A DNA stretch of 64,000 bases, taken from Alisma plantago-aquatica (Eukaryota > Streptophyta > Magnoliopsida > Alismatales > Alismataceae). The stretch lies in the NCBI GenBank assembly GCA_963693085.1, contig OY856411.1, forward strand, positions 115,064,767-115,128,766, written 5' to 3'. A program made the translations under genes and the position numbers. The notes below the pieces were generated by a model. It was given only the letters and a program-made list of their open reading frames with translations, searched no databases and had not been told where the DNA came from. Positions 26,648-37,881 of this stretch are shown here, in pieces (the first letter of the stretch is position 1; each line of letters begins with the position of its first letter).

Positions 26648-26879
26648 TGTTGCTCAGGCAACGAGTGAGAGAGAAAGAGGTTTAGCAATAGAGCTCAGAG
26701 AAGATTTGTCAGTGAAGATCGAAGAAGACGGAGATCCACAACATCGATGGAGATGCATGAGGAAGACCGTCAGTGTAGATTTCTTAAGCTTCTGGGTGCT
26801 CGGGGCTGCTAGGGCTCGGAGGTGGAAGAGATGGCTTGAGAGTGTGAGATTGGATTGAACAATTTCACTCCGTTTTATA

Positions 26880-27350
26880 AGGGTTGGCCACCATCGATGG
26901 ATCCGTCGATAGTATCAATGGGTAGTAGAATTCTTCGCTCACTGGTATCGATGATTGTCGATGGCTGGATGATGGGGGCCCAGATCGTCAAAATGTTGAT
27001 GGTAGTGACGGGGTGTCAATACCATCGACGGTGCCCTCAAATTGTCGATGTAGACCATTGATGGAGACGCTTGGATCATTGACATGTCCATCGATACCAT
27101 CAACCAGGGTGTCGATGGTATCAAATTTACTGAGAAAAGCTGGTCTGAAAATCTTCATACATCCCACGATCATCAACAATACGGTCCATACTATCGACAT
27201 TTTTCTATGTCGATCCTCTCTTTCGCTGTTCCCATGTCGATACTATCGATGAGGCCGTCGATACCATCGATGGAATGAAATCTCAATAGAAATTTTTGTT
27301 GTACCAAATTCGATACCATCGACCATGGCGTCGATGGTATCAACCGTTTC
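26880..27350. repeat. GTCGATACCATCGAC motif cluster upstream of the 3' ORF
   Basis: More than a dozen degenerate direct and inverted copies of TCGATACCATCGA / TCGATGGTATCGA in 470 bp, for example near 27,020, 27,090, 27,110, 27,240, 27,255, 27,310 and 27,330. It is the same motif as in this element's LTR. On the minus strand the cluster lies 230-700 bases before the ATG of the 3' ORF. Confidence 0.8.
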
Positions 27351-27459
27351 CCAGCCTGCACACTCAACAAACATTTCAGGGTATCATTTTAACAAACTAA
27401 CTACAACGGTAATAAAAACTACTTAGGAAAATGAAAAATAAAGCACAAGAACATGTAAT

Positions 27460-27539
27460 CTACCAAGGTTGGGTTGCCTCCCAACAAGCACCCTTCTTTA
27501 ACATCTTAGGGTAGACAATACAGATACCTTAACCTGGGT
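27460..27539 (-). other. Deletion scar: end-of-pol linker joined to protease
   Basis: The minus-strand block GTGCTTGTTGGGAGGCAACC (27,473-27,492) resembles the sequence found after the end of pol in Athila/Tat-type elements. It follows the protease tail within about 50 bases, so RT, RNase H and integrase are missing between them. Confidence 0.6.
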
Positions 27540-28000
27540 TGTCAAAGGATGTCTCTAATAATTCATTTGGAAATTTGAATTAAACTCTATCATTACCAAT
27601 CCCCAGCGTCAAGTAGCCTCACCCAATGGCAATGATTACATCATTCGTAGCTTGGAATTTCCTTCCCAATAACATCTCACATCCTTCTAGATCATGCATG
27701 TCCATTACCACAAAGTCAATAGGGAAGATGAATGTGTTGACTTTGACTAGCACATCCTCGCATATACCTTGTGGCTTAATAATGGATCCATCCGCCAACT
27801 CGATTGTCATGGAAGTTTGTGTTGGCTTCTTCAATCCCAGATTTTGAAAAGTGGCCAGTGGCATAAGATTAATGAATGCTCCTGAGTCACACTGTGCTTT
27901 TGGAAAATGTTGTCCACCTATGGAACATGGGATGCAGAAACATCCTGGATCTTTTCTCTTCTTTGGAAACCTTCCTTATATTATAGAACTCACTATTTCA
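27540..28000 (-). pseudogene. Athila/Tat-type retropepsin with intact DSG
   Basis: Minus translation: CFCIPCSIGG, AQCDSGAFINLMPLATFQNL, SMTIELADGSIIKPQGICED, VLVKVNTFIFPIDFVVMDMH, EMLLGRKFQATNDVI. This is a full plant Ty3/gypsy retropepsin, with the catalytic triplet D-S-G at 27,880-27,888 kept and LLGR as the second conserved block. It shifts frame once before the DSG and has an in-frame stop after VIIAIG (27,619), then a further readable tail. It would cleave the Gag-Pol polyprotein. It is better preserved than the equivalent at 12,214, in keeping with a younger insertion. Confidence 0.85.
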
Positions 28001-29870
28001 TCAACACATACAACATATGTATCTTTGATCCACCGTTTCTTGTTGATGATGTATTTCATGAATCTTCCAAATGAAGGAATTTGCTCTATATCTTCCACCA
28101 ATGGAATGTTAATGTGGAGCTTTCGGAAGATCTCAAGAAATTTCTTGAAGTGCCTTTGCTCTTTCCTTGGCTTCAGACTATCCGGGAATGACATGCTTGG
28201 CTCCTTTATGTGCTTGTGTCGTGGTATATATGTAACTTTAGGGATCTCCTCCCCTAAGATTGCTTCAATGCCACCTTCTAAGATAGGATTTGGTACATCA
28301 TTCGTGGATGGCATGACTTTTGGTTGCTTCTCTGTATTGCTAGTGGCTGCCCCACTACGAAGTAAAGCTTTCACCTACTCTTTCAGAATAGGATTCTCTT
28401 CAGAACTCAGAGATATGGGCACGACAGTGGTGTAACTTGGAATGAATTAAATGGCATCCCACATCCTCCTGGCAACCCATACAAACTATGAGGGTATGGA
28501 ACTTTGGGTTTGTCCTCCAAGTCTATACACATGATACTCTGCTCATGTATCTCATCAACAAGAAGCCCTGTCCCTTTGCTGACTGAAATATATTTAACAT
28601 GTTGATGTGACTGAGCGGGCTCTGCATTCCCAAATGATTTTTGTTGAATGATTTTCTTCATCGCAGCCACCTCAGTTGAAATTTGGGTCATGGTTGCCTC
28701 TAGAGTCCTCAGTTGTGCACCATGACTCTGTAGAGTCTGGCCAAATTAGATCAGAAATCCCCCATGTGACTGAATTTGCTTGCCGAATGTATTCATCAGC
28801 TCTTGGTTTTGCTTTATTACTTGATTAAGTAACTCATTACTCTTATCCTCTGCACTCGGTTGTCATTTTTGCTTCGGGTCTTGTAGAAAATTATTTGGAT
28901 CCTTCCATGAAAATTTCTTATCCTTTCTCCAAGAATAGTCATTGCTCCTATAGCCCTGTTGATGCATATATTTTACATATTCTTCCTCCTTAGACCCACT
29001 TCTCTCCTTCTATAAGAGCTTCTTGACCAGTAGGTCCATCTTCTCATTTAATGCTTGAATGGCCTTTGCATCACTTGCAACTTTGACCTGTTCCGGTGCA
29101 TCTCTTTCACCCCAAGACTACTTCTTAGCCATATTCTTCTAAATTTCTCGACACTGAGAACCTTTGTTATTTAGAAAGAACCTTGTTCCAGCTGAGTCTA
29201 GAGTACTCCTATCATGTTCATTAAGAGCAAAATAAAAAATCTTCGCTTGGGTTTCTAGATCAAGTTGATGATGTGGGCATCTTCACAGCATGATATTGAA
29301 TCGCTCCCAAGCCTCCGAGTATGTCTCGCCGGCCTGTTGTTTGAAGTTATGGATCCTTCTAACAAGATCATTTGTCTTATTGGGTGGGAAATATCTCTCA
29401 AAGAACACTTCTATCATCATGTCCCAAGATTCAGCATATTTGTCGTCCAAATTGTATAGCCACTCCCTTGCATTTCCTTCTAGAGATGATGGAAATAGTT
29501 TTAGGTAAATGGTTTCCTATTGAAACCTATCCACCTTCACCATGTCACAGTTCTCCACAAACGTGCTGATGTGGGCCACTCGGTCCACATTTTTAAGCCC
29601 ATGGAAAGCCTGTGACTTGACCAACTGGATCAGCCCTGGGTCAATCTTGTAATTGGGTATGTTGATAGCCTGTTTCTTGATTGGCCCCTTCTGTGCAGAA
29701 GAAGAAGAAGCCTTAATCTTCTCCCATATAATTTGTTCCTTAGCCATTGTGAAAACCTCAAATTCTTCTTCAAGGTCTTCAGGTGGTGTATTTATCTGCT
29801 CGTATTCAGATCTCGAAGGCAAAACCTCAGGTGTTGACTGTGCTTAGTCAGTACTACGTGTCTTCACCAT
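28001..29870 (-). pseudogene. Athila/Tat-type gag of the pol-less element
   Basis: Start chosen at ATG 29,870 (MVKTRSTD), 163 bases after the primer site on the minus strand; codon 9 is a stop. N-terminal KEQIIWEKIKASSS and YKIDPGLIQLVKSQAFHGL are matched at 44,136. The retrotransposon Gag core follows: AREWLYNLDDKYAESWDMMI, EVFFERYFPPNKTNDLVRRI, GETYSEAWERFNIMLRCPHH, then STLDSAGTRFF and DAKAIQALNEKMDLL, and a Gln-rich stretch. A frame change leads to EQRHFKKFLEIFRKLHINIP and IPSFGRFMKYIINKKR (28,374-27,976), the gag-pol linker. I see no zinc knuckle. Only a handful of stops and frameshifts interrupt it. Gag forms the cytoplasmic particle. Confidence 0.85.
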
Positions 29871-30032
29871 GCACTAGTACATGAAATGTGGAAAATCTAA
29901 TAAGTACAATGCTAGACGAATAAAGAATCTGAAAGATATACAAATTAATCTCAATAATTAAAATTGCAAATAAAAAGAAAAAGTGGCCTAGAGTGGCCGC
30001 TTATATCACTCGTAGTGTTGAAATTTACCGTT

Positions 30033-30050
30033 TCCCCGGCAACGGCGCCA
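30033..30050 (-). other. Primer binding site, tRNA-Asp type
   Basis: The plus strand reads TCCCCGGCAACGGCGCCA, matching in full, as far as I recall it, the 3' end of plant tRNA-Asp including CCA. The minus-strand TGGCGCCGTTGCCGGGGA is the well-known primer site of Athila/Tat-type elements. It lies six bases from the LTR end at 30,057 and fixes the minus orientation. Confidence 0.92.
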
Positions 30051-30056
30051 AAAACT

Positions 30057-31536
30057 TGACACGCTAGAGCCGTGCGTATAACGCAAGTGCACATATCAAT
30101 GTAATATAGGCCTTGTGAGGCCCCAGTCGAACTCAGGGAAATGTAAATTTCATTAGACTACTACTAACTGGTCGTGATCAGCTAGACCGATGGGAAAAAT
30201 GAGTTTGATTTTGAAAAAGAAAATAAAACTAAAAGAAAACAAAGCAATCAATTAAATGGTTGGTTTAATCAATTCAAATGGAATCTCTAGGATTATGGTT
30301 TCACCACGGGTTCTCATTGTACTAATTCCTACACAATTATCACAACTTGTCTCCCATTCCAGATAGTAGCATGTAGTCAAAATTGCTCACTTCTGTGATA
30401 CTATTCACTACCTTAATCTAGGCCGATTCCATGCCAGTAGTAACCTATACCCTAGACTTGGTGCATGAAAAATAGATCTCTGGGTTTCCACCATTAACTG
30501 TACATCGCCTTTTCCAAAGCATTCATTAGTTAATGTGATTATCGCATCTTCTCAACCATTAATTCTTCGTCAAAAGCAATTAAAGGTATTAAATTACCAT
30601 TATGGTGATCAAGCACAATGATAGAAATTAAGAAAATGACATCATACCATGGATTTGAGAGACAAATTATGTAAAAAGAGTCATACAACGATTGCCCAGG
30701 CTACTTCCTTTCCTAGAGACAAAGGGGATTAGCCCCGCATATTCATATCAACATTACACTTGGAGAAACGAATGAAAATATGGTGTAACCCCTAAAACGG
30801 AGGATCTGAATGATCCTTGGTGTGAGACGCACATTCTGCAGCCTTCCAGCGGAAGAATCATCCGTCTACAACTTTGGAATCTCCCGGGGCATAGCTATGG
30901 GCTCCGTTCTTCGCTCTTCTCATTCTGAGACTTGTGCGGCTGAGTGTAATGTGATCCTTAGGTATTGGCCATCTTTTCTTAGGTATAGGCATGACTTACG
31001 GCTGCCAAAGGATCGCAACCATTTAATCGTGGCAATTCTGGGCGCAACTCTGATCTGACATTGTCGATACCATCGACGGGGTGTTGATGATATCGACACC
31101 TTAAGGTGCACTTCCAACGCTAAAAACAATGGAATCTGTCACTAGAACCTGGTGAACTCTCGATACTATCGACGCTGTCGTCGATAGTATCGACGGGCTT
31201 GACTTAATTCCTGCTGAGACGATCTCGAGACCATTGACGGCTTTAGTCGATGGTATCGACTTAGATGCTCTCCCTCTGGCCTGGGTACTGACGCCATGTC
31301 GATGGTATCGACAAGTCCAGATATACAAAGTACCTGAAATAGAGAGAGGAACACAAATCAAATCTAAAAATTCTAATAAAATATACAAAATAAGATAAAA
31401 TAAACTGAATTTGATGCATATAGTGATTATAGGCTAAAGGAATATGAATCATGTTATTATAGTCATAAAATGACACATAACCACACAAAACAAGTATGAA
31501 ACCAACCTATAAATGCGACTCAAATTCACTGCATCA
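30057..31536 (-). mobile_element. 5' LTR of the pol-less element
   Basis: In plus reading it runs from TGACACGC to CTGCATCA (1,480 bp), so on the minus strand it starts TGATGCAG and ends GTGTCA. It lies beside the tRNA-Asp primer site and aligns closely with 22,046-23,477. Confidence 0.88.
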
Positions 31537-31579
31537 AACTCCCCAAAGCTTGAATCTTGCTCGTCCTCGAGCAAAAAAA
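31537..31579 (-). other. Orphan polypurine tract and internal end beyond the 5' LTR
   Basis: These 43 bases repeat 23,478-23,520, the internal end of the element with its polypurine tract. Finding them outside the 5' LTR means that a second copy of the element, or an LTR-sharing dimer, once adjoined here. Confidence 0.75.
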
Positions 31580-32066
31580 CTATGATCCGACGACATCGAT
31601 ACCATTGACGGGGTGTCGATGGTATCGACACCTTAAGGTGCACTTCCGATGCTAAAAACAATGGAATTCGTCGCTAGAACCTGGTGAACTCTCGATGCTA
31701 TCCACAGTGTCATTTATAGTATCGACGGGCTTGACTTAATTCCTGCTGAGACGATCTCGAGACCATTGACGGCTTTGGTCGATGGTATCGACTTGGATTC
31801 TCTCTCTCCGGCCTGGGTACTGATGCCATGTCGATGGTATCGATGGGTCCAAATATACAAAGTACCTGAAACAGAGAGAGGAACACAAATCAAATCCAAA
31901 AATTCTGATAATTTATACAAAATAAGATAAAATAAACTGAATCTGATGCATATAGTGATTATAGGCTAAAGGAATATGAATCATGCTATTATAGTCATAA
32001 AATGACACATAACCACACAAAATAAGTATGAAACTAGCCTATAAATGTGACTCAAATTCACTGCAT
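31580..32066 (-). mobile_element. Partial extra LTR
   Basis: Repeats the LTR stretch corresponding to 22,989-23,477, from 'ctatgatccgacgac' to CTGCATCA. It joins the orphan internal end at a short shared 'aact'. With the LTR at 30,057 this makes an LTR-internal scrap-LTR tandem. Confidence 0.8.
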
Positions 32067-32512
32067 CATTGATTAACAACTAAGTACCCTAATGATTCTA
32101 TCAATCAATGGTGATATCAGTGTGATATTTGATGGTGACTAATGAATATAGTGTTGATCTAACAACCTATGGTAACTTAATGGTCACTAGTGATGGTGGA
32201 TTAGGTCTCCACAACCTATGGTGAGTTAAGCATGTAGTTTTAACATCAATTAAGCCTTAAACCAATGGTTTCTTGGGTCATTTGATGTAATGGTCGGACT
32301 TATACTCCAATTGATGGTTTTAATGTATGAACTTGACCTAATGGTTAAGATTGAATGTTTCTTCATCCAAAAAGTTGGAATGATGCCTAAATGTAATATG
32401 TTGATCCTAATAAAGTGATTTAAATGGTTTCATTTATTAGATGAACTTAAGAAGCTCATTTACTTACAACTTGTTTTAAATAAACAATCACTTGTGGGTT
32501 TTACCCTACTCT

Positions 32513-32752
32513 CAATGGAACGTTTTATGTTGTTAATCAAGGGATGTCTAGGGTTAGATTGTGAATCTTTCTAGAGCACAACTCGATGACTTCATAGGTG
32601 GTTTGTTCAAGATGTTTACTTATGTAAACAAACAATGGAACTTTTTAAATTGTTAATCAAGGGATGTCTAGGGTTAGATTGTGAATCTTTCTAGAGCACA
32701 ACTCAATGACTTCATAGGTGGTTTGTTTAAGATGTTTACTTATGTAAACGAC
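32513..32752. repeat. 120 bp tandem duplication in LTR B
   Basis: Two head-to-tail copies, 32,513-32,632 and 32,633-32,752, with only a few differences, each starting CAATGGAAC and ending near TTATGTAAAC. LTR A has only the start of one copy, where it has a deletion. Confidence 0.9.
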
Positions 32753-34311
32753 CAATGCATTTACCTTTTCAACATTTAATGGTTAGAAGTTGATGCCTCA
32801 ATATTCCCATTGTTTTGGGTGAATCCTATAGTGTAATGTTATGATTCTATTGATGAGAATTTGATGGTTCAATGCCTTAAACTTGTAGTCTTACCCTTAC
32901 CCTCGTATGATTATTATTGATAATCACCATAATGAATTAATGGGTAATCCTAATGAGGTATAGCTTTTTATACCTAGCTTTAATATAATGAAATGATGGT
33001 AATTGGGTATGAATAGTCCTTGAATGATTAATGCAATCATGGAGTACTCTCTTATTGTTGTTGAAACCCTAGTATGATATAACTCGATGGTTACACCTTG
33101 ATTTATGTGTAGATTCATACTTGAGAATAGTATTCAATTTGATGGTGATGCTTCACCTTATGCATCCAAGTTCCAATGGGGATGTCGTGAGTTAGGGTTT
33201 GGGTATAAGTGTTGATTAGTAACATTAATATAATTTATCTTGTTGAACCTAACTCTAATGCAATAGATAAAGATGAGTATTCATGTTTAACATTCTTATA
33301 TGATGAAATGATGGTGAAATAACCTCCTTAATATGATCATAACCTTAATATGTTAATTGGTGGTTATCATAGCCACATGGTTGATACTTTCTTATGCTAA
33401 ACATGTGAAGTATGAATTTGATGAGGGTTAATCATATCTAGATTCCTTGCATGTTGATGTATAAGGGAATGCTCTTAATGTTAATATAACCCTGTTATGA
33501 TTTTTTATGAATATCACCTAGCTCATTAATGCAATATTTTGTTGATCTAGTGTATTATATGTATGTGATGTTGTTGAGCCTTGTTATAAGACATGCAAAG
33601 ATAATGATGATCTTGCAGGGAATAGTATGATGGTCTTAATGAACTTTGGGCATGGTTCAGCCCTGAATGAGGTGTAATCCTCTTATTTTTATAAAGGTTG
33701 ATACCATGTGACATTGTGAAAAGGATTTATATCTTGTGATAGTATGATGACTAGTGTAGTCTCATTAATGGTATGTGAATAGTACAATGTGTTGATGAGA
33801 TGAGAAATTATGTTTCACACATGTTATATCTTTTGAAGTTGTGATATTTATATGCTTTCTAGAAGTAAATTAGGGTTTATATTTCCACTTGTTTGATGCA
33901 GCCTTAATTCACCCAATTGGCATAAATTATCAAGTACAACTCTAATCATGTAGTTCCCTGTGTCGTAGAGCCATCTTTAGTGTTAGAACTTTTTGGATGG
34001 TGAAACAAGTATTCCTAAGGGAAACTTGGAGTGCATACTGTTCAGTATGTGGGTGTGGAAAGTTTAGGATATATTCTTGTCACCCACAATGCAGGTTATA
34101 AAGGATGGATATGGTCATGCCTCAAACCTTTGATGTGATTGAGGGCAAATACGGTTGTACCTCATATTAAAGGGTTTTGTATCCCCTAGTTTCTAGTACC
34201 GTGGCCTATACCATGGGCGGACTAGTAGTTAGCATCTTGACTATATGTCATTGTAGTGATAGATTTGACTGATATATCTATGCCTTTTTACTCTTACTAA
34301 TCAAGGGGAAG

Positions 34312-34316
34312 AGATA
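34312..34316. repeat. Target-site duplication, left copy (AGATA)
   Basis: Right copy AGATC at 37,877-37,881. LTR A reads AGATC at this place, so the left copy has one change. Confidence 0.7.
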
Positions 34317-34500
34317 TGTGACGTCCCCATATTTTCTAAAACTTAATCTGATGTGTGACGTCCAAATTGAAACCCTCACCTCAGCGAGAATCCCAATTTA
34401 AACATCACCCATTAGGCTAAGAAAGAGAAAATCAAGGGAGTCAGAAGGAAACAATCAGTAGCACATGAGATTAAGTTTTAGAAAATATGGGGATGTCACA
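34317..34500 (+). repeat. 184 bp LTR-like unit with inverted termini
   Basis: The first 33 bases (TGTGACGTCCCC to ACTTAATCT) are repeated inverted in the last 33, ending GGGGATGTCACA, around a middle part. Directly after it lies an initiator-Met primer site, as after a 5' LTR. Such a short LTR is TRIM-like, although the matching right end is inverted. Confidence 0.75.
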
Positions 34501-34502
34501 GG

Positions 34503-34514
34503 TGGTATCAGAGC
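34503..34514 (+). other. Primer binding site, initiator tRNA-Met, perfect 12-mer
   Basis: TGGTATCAGAGC, two bases after the LTR-like unit. Confidence 0.85.
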
Positions 34515-35438
34515 ATGAACAATAGCAAAGCCTGACATTTTCTCATTATGCAACTCAAAAATAAAGAACCTTGAACTTAATAATCTTTAGGGTTAGATTA
34601 GTCATCTTCTAGAGACTATATCTGACCTAGCCTCTAGGTTAGCACCTAGATGTCTGAGAACTCGGTCTAGACTGGTGCTTGTTGTGTAGAAAGTCCTTAG
34701 ATGTCGTTCTTTCCTTGTAGTGCAATGGTATGGGACGTTGCACTATTTGGAAATGACGTGCATCAAGGGAAGAGAAACCCTAGACATATTGCGCACATTG
34801 TCTAGAGTAGCTACAGAAGTCTACCCCTTGTTCTCACCCTTTTCACTAGTTTTCATGACACTATACTCTCTACTATGTGTGGGACACTCATTTTCAGGAT
34901 TTGGTTTTTGATTCCAATCGAATTGAACCACGATAGTTTTCTCTGACATTTGTTTTATCGGAGAAAAACTATATAATATTTTAATATGTATATGTATTAC
35001 AAAAATGTGTCCCCACACATGTATGAGTAGGAGGTGGTTATGTAACCTAAGTGAAGGTGAATGACATCAGTCTAGAAGAGAGGGTATTTCTAGATTAGAT
35101 GTCTAGAGCCTTGTTGGATATATGATAGATGGAATAGATGATATAAGTTTTGATGATATGATGTAAGTATTATATAGATAATATAAGATGGTTATGTTGA
35201 TTTATGTTTATCTTTGAGGACTTGAGTTAGGTTTAAGGTTTTGAGATAAGTCTTGATGATGCAAGTAACTAGGCTTTTATGAGATAAGATGTGTTAAGTT
35301 AATACAAGTTGTGAGTTAGCATGAGCCTCAAGCTCTTTTACAAAGGAGGACCTCTAGTGTTAGGACTAGTTTTAGGGTTAACTCTAGAGAGAGTGAGACC
35401 TAGTAGGAGAAGGTCAGAGAACATAAACTCCAAGATAT

Positions 35439-36090
35439 GAGAATGATCACTTTCCAACACCATGCTACCAAAGAGAATTAGTGCTTTCATATAATGGAAC
35501 AGATATATTATGTTTGATGTGTTCATTGAAATAAGTATGGAAAATCATGCAACATATCATACAAGAATAAACATTTCATCCAATATCATATGCCCAGTAT
35601 TTTACTAAACATATAACACAAGCATATTGTATAATAAGCCAAGTAAGAGGTAATGGCATACCTTGATCAAGAACAAACCTAATCATCATATCCTCATGTC
35701 ATCTATGTCATTGGTCAACCCTGATTAACACAAGACCACATACTAGCATCAGATTCTCATCTTAACCCTAGTTATCACCAATTTAGGGTTTGCTTACTCA
35801 TTAGTATATTTCCATTATTACTTGCATTCTTGTCTTAGATTTATATTACTGATTTCATATTCCAAATTATAGTTCACCAATTGGATATACTCATGTGTCA
35901 GATTATTATGCAAACATATTTAACATTATGTCACTTTCATTAACCATATTAGGGTTACATCACATGTATTAAGGGTGATCTTCATATAATGTGAGTTATG
36001 TGCATCATTGTGATTTCATAATTAAATTTGAGGTTTTATATACTGACATTAGGGTGTTCTGTAAATTTCATCATTTATTAAACATGTATG
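35439..36090. repeat. Left arm of 652 bp inverted repeat
   Basis: The reverse complement matches 36,521-37,172 along its whole length with few differences and no net length change. The spacer is 36,091-36,520 (430 bp). Confidence 0.92.
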
Positions 36091-36520
36091 AGATCATGAT
36101 GATGAGAAATATGTGATATGATATGTCCTAAATAGAATACTCCTAAGTGATTGAGTTGAGTTACTTAATGCATGATTTTTATAGTATTCTTGAACCCTAC
36201 ATGTCCTTGGGAGGACCAAACCCTAGAGACAGAGAGAGGTTGATTATTTGTGTATATGTGAACATAGATATGAGTACCTACCATCTGGGTGAGGGAGAGA
36301 GAGTACCAAGACCCCGGTGGAGGCAACTGTGTTAGTTTCTAGACAGCCTCATGCTCGAGTTGGTGGTTCCATGTAGGACTCTAGTGGTGTATGTATAAGA
36401 GAGATTTGGGTAAGCATGTTTCATGGGTAGAGACCTATGAAGAGGATGTTGTAGCATGTTTTGGTTTTTACTTAATGTGGCTAATTAGGGATAGTAACCC
36501 TAATTAATGTGCAATAAATA

Positions 36521-37172
36521 CATACATGCTTAATAAATGATGAAATTTACAGAACACCCTAATTTCAATATATGAAACCTCATATTAACTTATGAGATCA
36601 TGATGATGCACATAATTCACATTATATGAAGAGCACCCTTAATACATGTGATGTAACCCTAGTATGGTTAATGAAAGTGACATAATGTTAAATATGTTCA
36701 CATAATAATGTGACACATGAGTATATCTAGTTGATGAACTATAATCTGGAATATGAAATTAGTAAGATAAATCTAAGATAAGAATGTAAGTAATAATGGA
36801 AATATACTAATGAGTAAGCAAACCCTAAATTGGTGATTACTAGGGTTAAGATGAGAATCTGATGCTAGTATGTGGTCTTGTCTTAATCAGGGTTGACCAA
36901 AGACATAGATGACATGAGGATATGATGATTAGGTTCGTTCTTGATCAAGGTATGCCATTACCTCTTACTTGGCTTATTATGCAATATGCTTGTATTATAT
37001 GTGTAGTAAAATACTTGGCATATGATATTGGATGAAATGTTTGTTCTTGTATGATATGTTGCATGCTTTTCCATACATATTACTATGAACACATCAAACA
37101 TAATATATCTGCTCCATTATATGAAAGCATTAATTCTCTTTGGTAGCATAGTGCTAGAAAGTGATCATTCTC
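36521..37172. repeat. Right arm of 652 bp inverted repeat
   Basis: Starts CATACATGCTTAATAAATGA (left-arm complement CATACATGTTTAATAAATGA) and ends GTGATCATTCTC. CTCTTTGGTAG repeats continue just outside this arm (37,170-37,260). Confidence 0.92.
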
Positions 37173-37728
37173 TTTGGTAGCAGATCACATTGTACAATGA
37201 TATAACTCTTTGGTAGTTGATCATAAGGCCTTACATCTCATACTCTTTGGTAGTTGAGATGATGCATTATTCCCTCAGGTGGCAAATGTGTGGATGATAT
37301 AATGGAAAATATGCTTAAAATATGTGTTCTCTTTTGTTAATGAATATCTTTGTTCAAGTATATGTTTTTCTTATATTATTTTGTTACATACAAGTATATT
37401 AGTTTTACCTTATTGCCAAGATATGATGAGAGGTATAAAAAAGACACGTAGGCGTACTCAGTACAATATTCTTGAATATTGTGCTGACCACATGTAATCT
37501 TTTGTTTAGGTTGTGGTTATGCTCTTGAAGATCCAGGATAGTTGAGAGTTGTGTGGTGAGTTGATGTACAAATGGACTTGTTGTCTTAAGATCCTGTAGT
37601 TTAGTGGTAGTACATGTAAATGTAAAAGTTTGTTGTTTAATATGTAATATCAAATGTTGTAACAATTCATGTTGTAATTATATGTTGAATGGTGAACATG
37701 TGTGTATGGTTTTATTATTGTTCATGTA

Positions 37729-37876
37729 CATGTGCTACTGTGTTTCCTTTTGACTCCCTTGATTTTCTTCTTCTTAGCCTAGTGTGGGATGTTTAAATTG
37801 GGATGCTCGCTGAGGTGAGGTTTCAATTTGGATGTCTCACATCAGATTAAGTTTTAGAAAATCTGGGGACGTCACA
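37729..37876. repeat. Right outer inverted end (inverted copy of 34,317-34,467)
   Basis: The reverse complement starts TGTGACGTCCCCAGATTTTC and follows the left end for about 150 bases, to GTAGCACATG. Confidence 0.88.
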
Positions 37877-37881
37877 AGATC
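37877..37881. repeat. Target-site duplication, right copy (AGATC)
   Basis: Partner of AGATA at 34,312-34,316. Confidence 0.7.

Larger units (their letters stand above)
32067..34316 (+). mobile_element. LTR B, segment 2
   Basis: Resumes the alignment with LTR A at 'gattaacaactaagtaccctaatga' (15,190). It carries about 800 bp (32,560-33,390) not present in LTR A and runs to the insertion at 34,317. Confidence 0.8.
34317..37876. mobile_element. LTR-retroelement-like insertion with long inverted ends
   Basis: The 3,560 bp insertion begins TGTGACGTCCCC and ends GGGGACGTCACA, is flanked by a 5 bp duplication, and interrupts LTR B at a point continuous in LTR A. The outer 150 bases on each side are inverted copies. 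The left end contains a complete small LTR-like unit plus primer site, and the middle holds a 652 bp inverted repeat. No gag or pol is readable. It may be a rearranged non-autonomous chromovirus-type element. Confidence 0.75.

Noticed and set aside
26448..26858. 136-residue plus-strand ORF
   Set aside because: It overlaps the start of the minus-strand 3' ORF, which has the better supported reading.
27851..28435. 194-residue plus-strand ORF
   Set aside because: It lies opposite the gag-pol linker and protease, whose minus-strand reading shows clear family motifs.
34317..37876. Ordinary TIR DNA transposon
   Set aside because: The ends are inverted and there is a 5 bp duplication, but the left end includes a second inverted terminus and an exact initiator-Met primer site at the correct distance, and no transposase is readable. 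A retroelement origin fits better.
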